This document shows positions 42,296 through 50,923 of a stretch of 64,000 bases of DNA, in pieces. A program made the position numbers and the translations under genes. The DNA lies in the NCBI GenBank assembly GCA_964652235.1, contig CAZZDK010000007.1:1-64000 (forward strand), written 5' to 3'. Within the stretch, counting starts at the first letter, position 1. Each line of letters begins with the position of its first letter. A model generated the notes under the pieces. The model was not told the DNA's origin, did no database searches, and saw only the letters and a program-made list of their open reading frames with translations. The stretch comes from CAZZDK01 sp964652235 (GTDB lineage: Bacteria; Pseudomonadota; Alphaproteobacteria; UBA9219).

Positions 42296-42865
42296 TTATT
42301 TTCTCGTTTTCTTCTTTCCCTTCGCCTTCGCCTTCGTCCCACCCTTGGGATCCAGCGCCACGGACGCCGTTTGCGCGTCGCGCCATTCCCTATAAAGCGC
42401 GGCAAGGCGGGGATCGCTTAAAGCCAGAATCGAAACGGCCAGCAAGGCGGCGTTGATCGCCCCGGCGTTGCCGACGGCCAACGTCCCCACGGGCACGCCG
42501 CCCGGCATCTGGGCGATGGAAAGAAGACTGTCGAGGCCGTCGAGCGAACGGCTCTGCACCGGAACGCCCAGAACCGGCAAAGGCGTCAAAGAGGCCGTCA
42601 TGCCCGGCAAATGCGCCGCGCCGCCCGCGCCCGCGATGATGACCTGAAGGCCGCGCTCCGCCGCGCTGACCGCATATTCGAACAGGCGGCGGGGCGTCCG
42701 GTGCGCGGAAACGACCGTCGCTTCAAAGGAAACCCCGAAGCTATCCAACACATTGGCCGCGTGTTCCATCGTGGCCCAGTCCGACCGGCTGCCCATAATG
42801 ATCCCGACCGAGGGACGGCTTTTAACCTTTTTGGCTTTAATCGTCTTGGCGGCTTTGCGTTTCAT
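42296..42865 (-). CDS. purE: N5-carboxyaminoimidazole ribonucleotide mutase
   Basis: This 189-aa class I PurE moves the carboxyl group of N5-CAIR to give CAIR. The core motifs GIIMGSRSDWATM, VVSAHRTPRR and IAGAGGAAHLPGM are intact. Both ends carry Lys-rich extensions (about 17 residues at the N-terminus, KAKAKGKKKTRK at the C-terminus) beyond the usual length. purK follows after repeat D. Confidence 0.94.
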   Translation of the reverse strand: MKRKAAKTIKAKKVKSRPSVGIIMGSRSDWATMEHAANVLDSFGVSFEATVVSAHRTPRRLFEYAVSAAERGLQVIIAGAGGAAHLPGMTASLTPLPVLGVPVQSRSLDGLDSLLSIAQMPGGVPVGTLAVGNAGAINAALLAVSILALSDPRLAALYREWRDAQTASVALDPKGGTKAKAKGKKKTRK

Positions 42866-42973
42866 CAGGCGGTCTCCCCCGAAAAGAAAGGGCTAAATTA
42901 ATGACTTTTTCAGGAAATTCCTAGAGAGTTGTGAGATATTTTCCTCTTGGATCGGTGTTTTATCTTGCCCTCC

Positions 42974-43591
42974 ATGCTCGATCTTTTGACCAGCCAGCTT
43001 GCGGACGCGCCCCTGACGCCCCGCCAGCACGCCGTTTGGCGGAACCTGTGCCAGGAAGTCATCCATTCCCGCCAAAGGATAAGGGACTTGGAAACCCGTC
43101 TTGAGGCCCTGGAAACGAAGCCCGCCGAAGATGAAGGAATCCAGACCGTCCTCACCCGGCCTGAATTCAACCGCGAGGTCGCCCGAATGCTGGCTTTCGA
43201 CGAACGCTACGGCGGTCTTTCGAGCGTCCTTTATTTCGACGTGGAGAATCTGGACCATATCGTCTCGGCCTGCGGTCGAACGGTCGCGGAGGCCGTCATA
43301 AGGTGCGTTTCCGACGCCTTGGCGGAAAGCATACGAAAAACCGACATTCTGGGCCGTCTGGCCCCGGACGAGTTCGGTATCTTGCTCCCCCGATGCGACA
43401 ACGCCAACGCCTGGAAAAAGGGCGAGCAAATCGCCGGAGCCGTCTTCGAAGCCCTCGACCGGATGGGGGTTTTCCCCATCCGGCCCAACGTCACCTATGG
43501 GGCCTATACGTTTCAGGAAAAAGAGGACCTCGCCACCGGCCTCAAGCAAGCGGCCCAAAACGTCACCAAAGGCGAAAAAGTTAGGCGATAA
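42974..43591 (+). CDS. Degenerate GGDEF-domain protein with intact I-site
   Basis: This 205-aa protein has an N-terminal coiled-coil-like stretch (HSRQRIRDLETRLEALE) and a C-terminal GGDEF-type domain. The catalytic loop reads LAPDEF in place of GGDEF, so cyclase activity is unlikely. An RxxD inhibitory-site motif (RKTD) sits exactly five residues before it, so the protein may bind c-di-GMP as a receptor. The ATG at 42974 is chosen over an upstream in-frame TTG. The 3' end overlaps the convergent DUF465 gene by 11 bases. Confidence 0.75.
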   Translation: MLDLLTSQLADAPLTPRQHAVWRNLCQEVIHSRQRIRDLETRLEALETKPAEDEGIQTVLTRPEFNREVARMLAFDERYGGLSSVLYFDVENLDHIVSACGRTVAEAVIRCVSDALAESIRKTDILGRLAPDEFGILLPRCDNANAWKKGEQIAGAVFEALDRMGVFPIRPNVTYGAYTFQEKEDLATGLKQAAQNVTKGEKVRR

Positions 43592-43781
43592 TATCCGGCA
43601 AAAGCTGGCTTTCGATGCGGATGATGTCGTCCCTGAGCTGAAGCTTCTTTTTTTTCAGGCGGGCAAGCTGAATCATGTCCGGCATGGGCCTTTGGGCCAG
43701 GGCCGAAATGGCGTCGTCCAAATCCCGGTGCTCGGCTTTAAGCAGCTCCAGCCGCTCTCTCAGTTTTTCCTGATTGTTCAT
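43581..43781 (-). CDS. DUF465 (YdcH-like) small protein
   Basis: This 66-aa helical hairpin protein contains EHRDLDDAISALAQRPMPD followed by ARLKKKKLQLRDDI, the DUF465 signature. The ATG at 43781 is used; an upstream in-frame TTG adds five residues. A second DUF465 protein is encoded at 45119-45295. These proteins are common in alphaproteobacteria and their function is unknown. Confidence 0.82.
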   Translation of the reverse strand: MNNQEKLRERLELLKAEHRDLDDAISALAQRPMPDMIQLARLKKKKLQLRDDIIRIESQLLPDIIA

Positions 43782-43906
43782 AATCCGATGATTCAAAGAA
43801 CGAAAGGCGGGGCATTCTAGCAGAAAATCCCGGTTAAATCCACGGTTCCTTTGGCCATTTTTTCCTGCTAAACAGCGGATGCAGCCATTCTTTTAGGGAT
43901 TCTCCC

Positions 43907-44992
43907 ATGTCCACCCCCAAAAAACGCATTGCCATTCTCACCAGCGGCGGCGACTGCGCCGGTCTGAACGCCGTCATCCGTTCGGTCGTTCTGCACGCCT
44001 CGCAACTGGACTGGGAGGTCTATGGAATTGAAGACGGCACCCACGGCCTGATCGAGCGGCCCATCCGCGCGCGCAAACTGGCCGTTTCGGACGTGGACAC
44101 CATCATGCTGCGCCAGGGCGGCACCATTTTGGGCACAACAAACAAAGGCAATCCTTTCGCCTATCCCATGCCCGACGGCACAACGAAAGATATGTCGGAA
44201 ACCATTCTTGAGGGCTTTCGCATGATCGGCTGCGAGGCCGTCATCGGCGTCGGCGGCGACGGCAGTCTGGCCATCCTGAGCCGTCTGGCGCGACAGGGCG
44301 GACTGCCCCTCGTGGGCGTGCCGAAAACCATCGACAACGATCTCGGCCTGACAGAAACCTCCATCGGCTTCGATACCGCCGTTTCCGTCGCGACCGAAGC
44401 GCTGGACCGGCTGCAACCCACGGCGGCGAGCCACGACAGGATCATGGTCCTTGAAGTCATGGGGCGCGACGCGGGCCATATCGCGCTGGCGGCGGGCATA
44501 GCGGGCGGCGCGGACGTCATTCTCATCCCCGAAATCCCCTATTCTCTGGAAAGCGTCGCCGCGCACATCCAAAAGATTCACGCGAGCGGCCGCACCTTTG
44601 CCCTTATCGTCGTCTCGGAAGCCGTCAAGACGAAAGGCGGCGAAAACCTCATGGTTTCCTTTCACGACGGTCAAAAACGCTTCGGCGGCATCGGCCACTA
44701 CATCGGCGCGGAAATCGCGGATTTGTGCCAGGCCGAAACGCGCGTGACGGTTCTGGGCCACGTTCAGCGCGGCGGCCAGCCTTCCGCACAGGACCGGCTC
44801 CTCGCCTCGGCCTTCGGCGTTTATGCGGTCGAATTGATTCGCCAAGGTAGATATGACCGCATGGTCGCCTGGTCGAACCGCGCCGTAATCGACGTGCCCA
44901 TCGATCAGGCTATCGCCCGTTGCCAGGAGGTCGATCCGAACGGCGCGCTCGTTAAAACCGCCCGCGCCTTGGGCATTTCGATGGGAGATTAA
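43907..44992 (+). CDS. pfkA: 6-phosphofructokinase (group III type)
   Basis: This 361-aa enzyme phosphorylates fructose-6-phosphate. It has ILTSGGDCAGLNAVIR, GVGGDGSLAILSRL and VPKTIDNDLGLTE. The phosphoryl-donor signature combines GGDGS (Gly at the E. coli 104 position, ATP type) with PKTIDND (Lys at the 124 position, as in PPi enzymes). From family knowledge this mix points to an ATP-dependent group III enzyme, but PPi use cannot be excluded. Confidence 0.92.
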   Translation: MSTPKKRIAILTSGGDCAGLNAVIRSVVLHASQLDWEVYGIEDGTHGLIERPIRARKLAVSDVDTIMLRQGGTILGTTNKGNPFAYPMPDGTTKDMSETILEGFRMIGCEAVIGVGGDGSLAILSRLARQGGLPLVGVPKTIDNDLGLTETSIGFDTAVSVATEALDRLQPTAASHDRIMVLEVMGRDAGHIALAAGIAGGADVILIPEIPYSLESVAAHIQKIHASGRTFALIVVSEAVKTKGGENLMVSFHDGQKRFGGIGHYIGAEIADLCQAETRVTVLGHVQRGGQPSAQDRLLASAFGVYAVELIRQGRYDRMVAWSNRAVIDVPIDQAIARCQEVDPNGALVKTARALGISMGD

Positions 44993-45076
44993 ACTTTATA
45001 GAATCTTAATCTAAATGCGATAGAATGAGCGTTTGGGTCTTCCTGTTTTTGCCACGAAAATTTCTAAAATTTAGGG

Positions 45077-45082
45077 TATAAT
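45077..45082 (+). promoter_or_regulatory. Perfect -10 box TATAAT upstream of the DUF465 gene
   Basis: TATAAT lies 36 bases before the ATG at 45119, but no good -35 lies at 16 to 18 bases. The surrounding DNA is AT rich, which adds weight to a promoter here. Confidence 0.4.
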
Positions 45083-45118
45083 GGGAAATCAGCAACGGAT
45101 CGTAAGGGAGGTAAGCCT

Positions 45119-45295
45119 ATGGCTCTAGCGCAACGTATTGAATCGTTAAAAGCCCGCCATGCGGAAATCGAGGCCCAACTTCACATAGAGGAAACAAGAC
45201 CCGCCAAAGACGAAACCAAGATTCAAAGCCTCAAAAAGGAAAAACTGACGATCAAGGACGAGATCGCGCGACTGGAAGAGGAAAAAGCGGCCTAA
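45119..45295 (+). CDS. DUF465 (YdcH-like) small protein, second copy
   Basis: This 58-aa helical protein starts MALAQRIESLKARHAEIEAQ and continues with SLKKEKLTIKDEIARLEEE, the DUF465 pattern. A GGGAGG Shine-Dalgarno lies 7 bases before the ATG. It is followed by a strong terminator hairpin at 45321-45345 and preceded by a TATAAT box, so it is a single-gene unit. Confidence 0.85.
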   Translation: MALAQRIESLKARHAEIEAQLHIEETRPAKDETKIQSLKKEKLTIKDEIARLEEEKAA

Positions 45296-45320
45296 GGGCG
45301 TTCCTTTTGCAAAAGAACAA

Positions 45321-45349
45321 GGCCGGGGCCTTAAAGGTCCCGGCCTTTG
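45321..45349. terminator. Intrinsic terminator between the DUF465 gene and the DegP-like gene
   Basis: GGCCGGGGCC and GGTCCCGGCC form a 10-pair stem (one G-T pair) around TTAAA, followed by a short T run on the plus strand. It can serve the plus-strand DUF465 gene and, less well, the convergent protease gene ending at 45351. Confidence 0.75.
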
Positions 45350-45350
45350 C

Positions 45351-46778
45351 TTATCCACCCACGTAAAGATTCAGCCTCTGTCCGCCTCGGTTCAGAACCA
45401 ACCGCCAGCCGCGTCCGGCAGGCTGCTCCAAAGCGGCACGAACCTCCTTTACGCTAGCCGTCTTGGCCGCACCGACGGCTTCAACCCTGTCGCCCTTATC
45501 CAGGCCGAGACGCGCGGCGGGCGAGCCGGGCCTGACCGAAACGATCACGACGCCTCTTTCCGCATCGCGCAAACCGTATTCTTCGGCCACGGCGGGAGAA
45601 AGATTGGCGATCTTCGCGCCGGAAAGCGGATTTCGCCCTTCGATCAGCGTTTCCTCCCGCGCGGGCACTTCCGGCGGCGCGATCAGCGGCAGGATTATCC
45701 GTATCTTCTGCCCGGAGCGGAAAACTTCCACCTCCGTTTGCGTGCCCGGCGTCATGGTCGCGACTCGATAGGCAAAGGCCGCCGAATCCTCCACCGGCCT
45801 GCCGCCGACGCCCACAATCACATCGCCGACCTTCAGCCCCGCCTTAACCGCCGGGCTGGCGCCGTGCAGTTTGTTCACCAGGAACCCCGTAGGCTTTTCC
45901 AGGCCTAAAGACGAGGCGACCTCCTGCGTTACCTCCTGCCCCTCAATGCCTGTCCAGGGCCTCGCGATCTTCCTGCCGCCGCTTTCCACGCCGGCCAAAA
46001 TCGCGCGGACCATGTTCGAGGGCACGGCGAAGCCCAATCCCATATGTCCGCCGCTTTTCGAGAAAATGGCCGTGTTGATGCCGACGAGCTTTCCGTCCAT
46101 CGTGACAAGCGCCCCGCCCGAATTGCCGGGATTGATCGCGGCGTCGGTCTGGATAAAGTAATTCAGATCGTTGATGTCGAGCCCCGTCCGCGCCGTGGCC
46201 GAGACGATGCCGCTCGTCACCGTCTGGCCGACACCGAACGGATTGCCGATGGCCAGAACGATGTCGCCGACTTCGGCCTCGTCGGAATCCTTGAGAGGCA
46301 CGAAAGGCAGCGCCTCGCCCTTTGTCTTGATCCGCAAGACGGCCAGATCGGAACGTTCGTCCGCCGTGACGACCGAAGCCTCGAATTCGCGGCGGTCGGC
46401 CAGGACGACGGTAATCTCGTCCGCGCCCGCAATGACGTGGCGGCTGGTGACGATCAGACCTTCCGGCCTCACGATGACGCCCGAACCGAGAGCGTTTTCA
46501 AGCCTCTCGCGGGTCATGCCCTGCGGCAGGCCGCCGCCGAAAAAATGCTGGAAAAACGGATCGTCCATGAAGGGCGAAAAAGCCCGCTCTTTCACGACTT
46601 TGCGCGTATAGATGTTCACGACCGCAGGCGCGGCGCTTTTCACGATGGGCGCATAGCTGAACTGAACCTGCGCGCGCGAGGTTGGTATCTCGCGAAATGT
46701 TTCGGCTTGGACAGCAGGCGCGAGAAAGAAAGAAAAGAACAAAAAGAACAGGACAGATAGAACCTTAGCTTTTTTCAT
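45351..46778 (-). CDS. DegP/DegQ-type periplasmic serine protease
   Basis: This 475-aa HtrA-family protease has a signal peptide (MKKAKVLSVLFFLFFSFFLA). The catalytic triad is His in VTSRHVIAG, Asp in ERSDLAVL and Ser in NPGNSGGALV. Two PDZ domains follow (GFLVNKLHGASPAVKAGLKV and GVVIVSVRPGSPAARLGL). The ATG at 46778 has a GGAGGGGG ribosome site; an in-frame extension upstream lacks one. It degrades or refolds misfolded envelope proteins. Confidence 0.93.
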   Translation of the reverse strand: MKKAKVLSVLFFLFFSFFLAPAVQAETFREIPTSRAQVQFSYAPIVKSAAPAVVNIYTRKVVKERAFSPFMDDPFFQHFFGGGLPQGMTRERLENALGSGVIVRPEGLIVTSRHVIAGADEITVVLADRREFEASVVTADERSDLAVLRIKTKGEALPFVPLKDSDEAEVGDIVLAIGNPFGVGQTVTSGIVSATARTGLDINDLNYFIQTDAAINPGNSGGALVTMDGKLVGINTAIFSKSGGHMGLGFAVPSNMVRAILAGVESGGRKIARPWTGIEGQEVTQEVASSLGLEKPTGFLVNKLHGASPAVKAGLKVGDVIVGVGGRPVEDSAAFAYRVATMTPGTQTEVEVFRSGQKIRIILPLIAPPEVPAREETLIEGRNPLSGAKIANLSPAVAEEYGLRDAERGVVIVSVRPGSPAARLGLDKGDRVEAVGAAKTASVKEVRAALEQPAGRGWRLVLNRGGQRLNLYVGG

Positions 46779-46846
46779 ACCCCCTCCTCTCGCGTCATCC
46801 AACCCCGAATTTAGGGCGAAAATGCGGACAAACAAGAGGCAAAAAA

Positions 46847-47770
46847 TCAGGGCTCCACAGCAACCGTCGCCGCCAGCTTTTTCCGGTCCCTCCGACGCAT
46901 AGAAACCTGATAAAACGCAAGACTTCCGACGACGAGAACGATGCCTAAATATTGCGGGGTTTTGAGATATTCACGCGCCAGAAGCGCTGAGAAAAGACAG
47001 GTGAAAATCGGCTCGATCTTGCTGAAAAGGCTCCAGCGGAACGAATCCAAAAGAGCGAGCCCGTAAAGCATACCGAAACTGCCCAGAAGCGTGGAGGCGA
47101 AGGCGAAAAGAGCGCAAATCCACCCTGCTTCCGTGCCCGGCGGAACCAGCCCGTGCCAGAAAATAAACGGCAAGGCCAGAAAGAAGGCGACCGAAAAATT
47201 CTCGCCCCCCACGGCAGCGGGATGGCACGTCTTCGTCTGTTTTCCGTAAACGTAAATGCGGCTCATCGTGGCCACCGCGCCCAGAAAAGCGAACCCGAAC
47301 CCGATCCAATTCGCCGTCGGCTGGACCTCCCAGATGTCCAAAACGAGCGTGAGACCGGCCAGCGCCCCTATCGTCGAAAAAATGCTGGAAACGTCGAGCC
47401 TGATCTCCCTCTTCCACGCCATGAAGAACAGCAGCATGAGCGTGTAGGTGAAAACGATGATGATGACGAGAGGCGCGGGAAGAAAGGTCAAAGCGGTGAT
47501 AACGCTCGTGGCCGAGACGGCCTGCCAAGCGCCGCCCGTCAAGGCCCATTTCGCCCGCTCTTTTGTCCTAAGAAACCCTTCGCCGCGAACAAGGCAAAAA
47601 AGGTCGAATCCCAAAGCCCGGACAAGAAGCGTGAAGAAAAGAATGAACGCGGCGTTTGCGCCGTCTTTATAAGCCACGCGCGTCGCCACGGGATAAAGCC
47701 CGTAGACAATGCTTGTCACGACAAGGACCAGAAAACCGAGCGCGTCGTTCTTTTGGACAAGACGGGACAT
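46847..47770 (-). CDS. DMT-superfamily transporter (EamA-like)
   Basis: This 307-aa integral membrane protein has about ten transmembrane helices and two EamA-like halves (FLVLVVTSIVYGLYPVATRV; GLALLDSFRWSLFSKIEPIF). The Glu-Pro pair in KIEPIF is typical of the second half. It probably exports or imports a small metabolite; the substrate cannot be told from sequence. It lies 68 bases upstream of the protease gene on the same strand. Confidence 0.85.
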   Translation of the reverse strand: MSRLVQKNDALGFLVLVVTSIVYGLYPVATRVAYKDGANAAFILFFTLLVRALGFDLFCLVRGEGFLRTKERAKWALTGGAWQAVSATSVITALTFLPAPLVIIIVFTYTLMLLFFMAWKREIRLDVSSIFSTIGALAGLTLVLDIWEVQPTANWIGFGFAFLGAVATMSRIYVYGKQTKTCHPAAVGGENFSVAFFLALPFIFWHGLVPPGTEAGWICALFAFASTLLGSFGMLYGLALLDSFRWSLFSKIEPIFTCLFSALLAREYLKTPQYLGIVLVVGSLAFYQVSMRRRDRKKLAATVAVEP

Positions 47771-47785
47771 GAAAAAAGAGAACGC

Positions 47786-48082
47786 CTACCGCGCCTTGCA
47801 AGAGGAAAGGCAGCTCTTAAGGTCGGCCTTGCAATCGGCAGCGCCACCGAAAACGCCCGTCATCTGGCCGCGCCCGACCTGCTCCCCGGCAGCCCTTGTA
47901 TCGCCGCAACGATCATAATCGGCATTGCAGGAACGAACGCAGGCCTCGCGGTCGTTTTCGATAAAGACGACGTCGCCGCTGCCGCTCGTGTAGGTGTCCG
48001 TCCTTTGCGGCGCGGGTGTGCAGGCCGCCGCCAGGACGAGCAGGCATAAAGAAAGGGCCTTCATCATTCCGTCGGTCAGCAT
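47786..48082 (-). CDS. Small cysteine-rich lipoprotein
   Basis: This 98-aa protein has a lipoprotein signal (MMKALSLCLLVLAAAC, lipobox Cys in LAAAC). The mature part has six more Cys in ACVRSCNADYDRCG and DCKADLKSCLSSCK. The ATG at 48082 has a GGAGGG eight bases upstream; the frame also stays open further upstream inside rplQ. The paired Cx3C motifs recall metal- or disulfide-braced envelope proteins. No family was recognised. Confidence 0.75.
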   Translation of the reverse strand: MLTDGMMKALSLCLLVLAAACTPAPQRTDTYTSGSGDVVFIENDREACVRSCNADYDRCGDTRAAGEQVGRGQMTGVFGGAADCKADLKSCLSSCKAR

Positions 48083-48122
48083 AACGAAGGCCCTCCCCTG
48101 ATTTGTTGATAACGGTTTAAGT

Positions 48123-48557
48123 TTAGGCTTTCTCCGCCTCGGCGGGGGTCGCCTCTTCCTTGATTTCCACGGGGCCGCTGTCCTTGCCTTTGGCTTCGGG
48201 GTCGCGGTCCACAAGCTCGACGATGGCCATCGAAGTCGCGTCGCCGTAACGGATTCCGGCTTTCAAGACGCGCGTGTAACCGCCTGCACGATCCTTGTAA
48301 CGCTCGGCCAGAGGACCGAAGAGCTTGGCGACCTGGACTTCGTCGCGCAGTTCGGCAAGCGCCTTACGACGGTTCGCCAGCCCGCCCTTTTTGCCGAGCG
48401 TGATGAGCTTTTCGACGATGGGGCGAAGGTCCTTCGCCTTGGGCAGCGTGGTTTTGATCTGCTCGTGCTTGATCAGCGCGCAGGCCATGTTGGCGAACAT
48501 CGCTTTGCGATGGCTGCTGGTGATATTGAGCTTACGGCCTGACATTTTGTGACGCAT
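48123..48557 (-). CDS. rplQ: Large ribosomal subunit protein bL17
   Basis: This 144-aa protein starts MRHKMSGRKLNITSSHRKAM, the canonical L17 N-terminus, and has GGLANRRKALAEL and GYTRVLKAGIRYGDATSMA. It carries an acidic, Ala-rich C-terminal extension. It is the last gene of the alpha operon, after rpoA. Confidence 0.97.
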   Translation of the reverse strand: MRHKMSGRKLNITSSHRKAMFANMACALIKHEQIKTTLPKAKDLRPIVEKLITLGKKGGLANRRKALAELRDEVQVAKLFGPLAERYKDRAGGYTRVLKAGIRYGDATSMAIVELVDRDPEAKGKDSGPVEIKEEATPAEAEKA

Positions 48558-48673
48558 CGCTTTGTCCTCCCTTTATGGTTTGGCCTCTGTGAGGGTTCAA
48601 CCGCGAACGCTCTTGCAGAAACCGCCTGCTTGATCCCCCGGCCTGCCCACAGCACCGGCGGAGACGAAGAACC

Positions 48674-49690
48674 TTAGAAAGGTTCCTCTAACTTCTTGGC
48701 CAGATCCTCGATGTTTTCCGGCGGCCAATTCGGAATCTGCATACCGAGCGACAGGCCCATCTGTTGCAGAACTTCCTTGATCTCGTTCAGGCTCTTGCGC
48801 CCGAAGTTCGGCGTGCGAAGCATTTCGCCTTCGGACTTTTGAACCAGGTCGCCGATATAGACGATGTTGTCGTTCTTGAGGCAGTTGGCCGAACGGACCG
48901 AAAGCTCCAGCTCGTCCACTTTCCGCAACAGGTTCTTGTTGAACGGCAGCTCGCCGATTTCCTGTTCCTGCGGCTGCGCGGCGCGCGGCTCTTCGAAATT
49001 GATGAAAAGCTGAAGCTGGTCCTGCAGAATGCGGGCGGCGACGGCCACGGCGTCCTCCGGCGAGATGGAACCGTCCGTCTCGACCGAAAGAATGAGCTTG
49101 TCATAGTCGGTGACCTGTCCGACGCGGCTGTTTTCGACCTGATAGGAGACCTTGCGCACGGGGCTGAACAGAGCGTCCACGGGCATAAGGCCGATGGGCG
49201 TGTCTTCCTTGCGAAGCGCGGAGGCCGGGATATAGCCCTTGCCGCCGTCCACGGTCATTTCCATGTTCAGCTTGGCGTCGCGGTCCAACGTGCAGATGAC
49301 AAGATCGGGGTTCATGATCTCGATATCCGCCCCCGTTTCGATCTGTCCGGCCAGAACTTCGCCCGGACCCTGGGCGCGCAGGCGAATCTTGCGCGGGCCT
49401 TCCGTGTGCATACGCAGCGCCAGGCTCTTGACGTTCAGGATGATGTCGGTGACGTCCTCGCGCACGCCGGGAACGGACGAAAACTCGTGCAGCACGCCCT
49501 CGATCTGGATGGAGGTGACGGCGGCGCCCTGAAGCGACGACAGCAGAACGCGGCGCAGCGCGTTGCCGAGAGTCAGGCCGAAGCCTCTCTCAAGCGGCTC
49601 GACCGTAAGCGTCGCGAAACGCTTCGGATCGTTGGACGCCTGAACCTGCTTGCCTGCCTGAATGAGCGATTTCCAATTCTTTTGCAACAC
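48674..49690 (-). CDS. rpoA: DNA-directed RNA polymerase subunit alpha
   Basis: This 338-aa protein has the assembly domain (TVEPLERGFGLTLGNALRRV, LLSSLQGAAVTSIQIEGVLH) and the C-terminal DNA- and activator-binding domain (LELSVRSANCLKNDNI, GRKSLNEIKEVLQQMGL). It lies between rpsK and rplQ as in the standard alpha operon, but rpsD is absent, as is usual in alphaproteobacteria. Confidence 0.98.
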   Translation of the reverse strand: MLQKNWKSLIQAGKQVQASNDPKRFATLTVEPLERGFGLTLGNALRRVLLSSLQGAAVTSIQIEGVLHEFSSVPGVREDVTDIILNVKSLALRMHTEGPRKIRLRAQGPGEVLAGQIETGADIEIMNPDLVICTLDRDAKLNMEMTVDGGKGYIPASALRKEDTPIGLMPVDALFSPVRKVSYQVENSRVGQVTDYDKLILSVETDGSISPEDAVAVAARILQDQLQLFINFEEPRAAQPQEQEIGELPFNKNLLRKVDELELSVRSANCLKNDNIVYIGDLVQKSEGEMLRTPNFGRKSLNEIKEVLQQMGLSLGMQIPNWPPENIEDLAKKLEEPF

Positions 49691-49741
49691 GGATCGACCT
49701 CATTGGTTCGAGAAAAGAGACGGCGTTTCCGCCGAAAAAAC

Positions 49742-50155
49742 TTACACGCGCCGCTTCTTGCGGGGACGCACGCCGTTATGGGGGATCGGCGTCACGTCGC
49801 GGATGGTCGTTACGTTGAAACCGACAGACTGAAGCGCTCGCAGGGCCGACTCGCGACCCGAACCGGGGCCCTTGACCTCGACCTCGACGGTCCGCACGCC
49901 ATGCTCCATCGCCTTGCGGCCCGCGTCTTCCGCCGCCATCTGCGCGGCATACGGCGTCGATTTGCGCGAGCCCTTGAAGCCCATAAGACCCGAAGACGAC
50001 CAGGCGATCGTGTTGCCCTGCGCGTCGGCGATCGTGATGATGGTGTTGTTGAAAGAGGCGTTGACGTGCGCGATGCCGCTCGCGATGTTCTTGCGTTCCC
50101 TGCGGCGCGTACGAGGCGCGGCCTTTCCCGCCTTCTGTTGTTCTTTAGCTGCCAT
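49742..50155 (-). CDS. rpsK: Small ribosomal subunit protein uS11
   Basis: This 137-aa 30S platform protein is recognised by NIASGIAHVNASFNNTIITI, SSSGLMGFKGSRKSTPYAAQ and the end DVTPIPHNGVRPRKKRRV. It lies 73 bases after rpsM and 51 before rpoA on the minus strand. Confidence 0.98.
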   Translation of the reverse strand: MAAKEQQKAGKAAPRTRRRERKNIASGIAHVNASFNNTIITIADAQGNTIAWSSSGLMGFKGSRKSTPYAAQMAAEDAGRKAMEHGVRTVEVEVKGPGSGRESALRALQSVGFNVTTIRDVTPIPHNGVRPRKKRRV

Positions 50156-50228
50156 GACTTATTTACTCCGCGTTCAAACTCGTTTGGGCCTTTTTGAAAA
50201 GGCCGTTCAATTCCATCGCCGGTCCGGC

Positions 50229-50609
50229 TTATTTCCGAGTGGCTATCTTCTTGCCAGCGATCGGCTTGGCGGGTCCCTTGCGGGTGCGCGCGTTGGTGTG
50301 CGTGCGCTGGCCCCGAACAGGCAGGCCCTTGCGGTGACGCAGGCCGCGATAGCTGCCGAGGTCCATCAGACGCTTGATGTTCATCGACACGTCGCGGCGC
50401 AGATCGCCTTCGACCTTGTAATTCTTGTCGATGTCTTCGCGGATGCGCAGAAGTTCGGCCTCGGTGAGCTGGTTCACGCGCTTCATCGGCTCGATGCCGA
50501 CGCGCGAGCAAATCTCAAGCGAATTGGTGGGGCCGATACCGTAAATGTAACGCAAAGCAATGTGCAGAGGCTTTCCTGCCGGAATGTTGACGCCTGCAAT
50601 ACGGGCCAC
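50229..50609 (-). CDS. rpsM: Small ribosomal subunit protein uS13
   Basis: This 126-aa 30S head protein starts at a GTG giving (M)ARIAGVNIPAGKPLHIAL, with an AAGGAG Shine-Dalgarno six bases upstream. An in-frame opening further upstream has no such site. Diagnostic parts are YIYGIGPTNSLEIC and the basic tail RGLRHRKGLPVRGQRT. It is the first gene of the rpsM-rpsK-rpoA-rplQ operon. Confidence 0.97.
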   Translation of the reverse strand: MARIAGVNIPAGKPLHIALRYIYGIGPTNSLEICSRVGIEPMKRVNQLTEAELLRIREDIDKNYKVEGDLRRDVSMNIKRLMDLGSYRGLRHRKGLPVRGQRTHTNARTRKGPAKPIAGKKIATRK

Positions 50610-50833
50610 GTGGCTCTCCTTTTGTTTTGGCGACCGGTCCGAACGCACCCAAATAGGCGGATGCTCCCAGTCTTTAGGATTCTTCCTCGCGAAAAAATCC
50701 GCTTAACGTGGTTCTTCTCCTGCCAAAACGAAAACGCCCGGACATCCGGATGAGCAGGATGCCGAGACGGTCAGACGCCTGCGCCAGGGCGCAAAAGCAG
50801 GAACCCGGCCCCCCACGCGGGACCGAGGCGCGC

Positions 50834-50861
50834 AGTATAGGCAACGGCACAGGCAAGTCAA
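50834..50861 (-). promoter_or_regulatory. Sigma-70 promoter of the rpsM-rpsK-rpoA-rplQ operon
   Basis: On the minus strand TTGACT (50856-50861, five of six) is followed by 16 bases and TATACT (50834-50839, five of six). It gives a leader of about 215 bases before rpsM and uncouples the operon from the upstream signalling genes. The leader has short palindromes but no recognised regulatory element; no gene was seen in the 314 bases between 50610 and 50923. Confidence 0.7.
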
Positions 50862-50923
50862 GCCTTGGAAAGGATTTTTTTCAGACCGGAACGGCTTTTA
50901 ATATTTCTTTTGTTTTCAATAAG

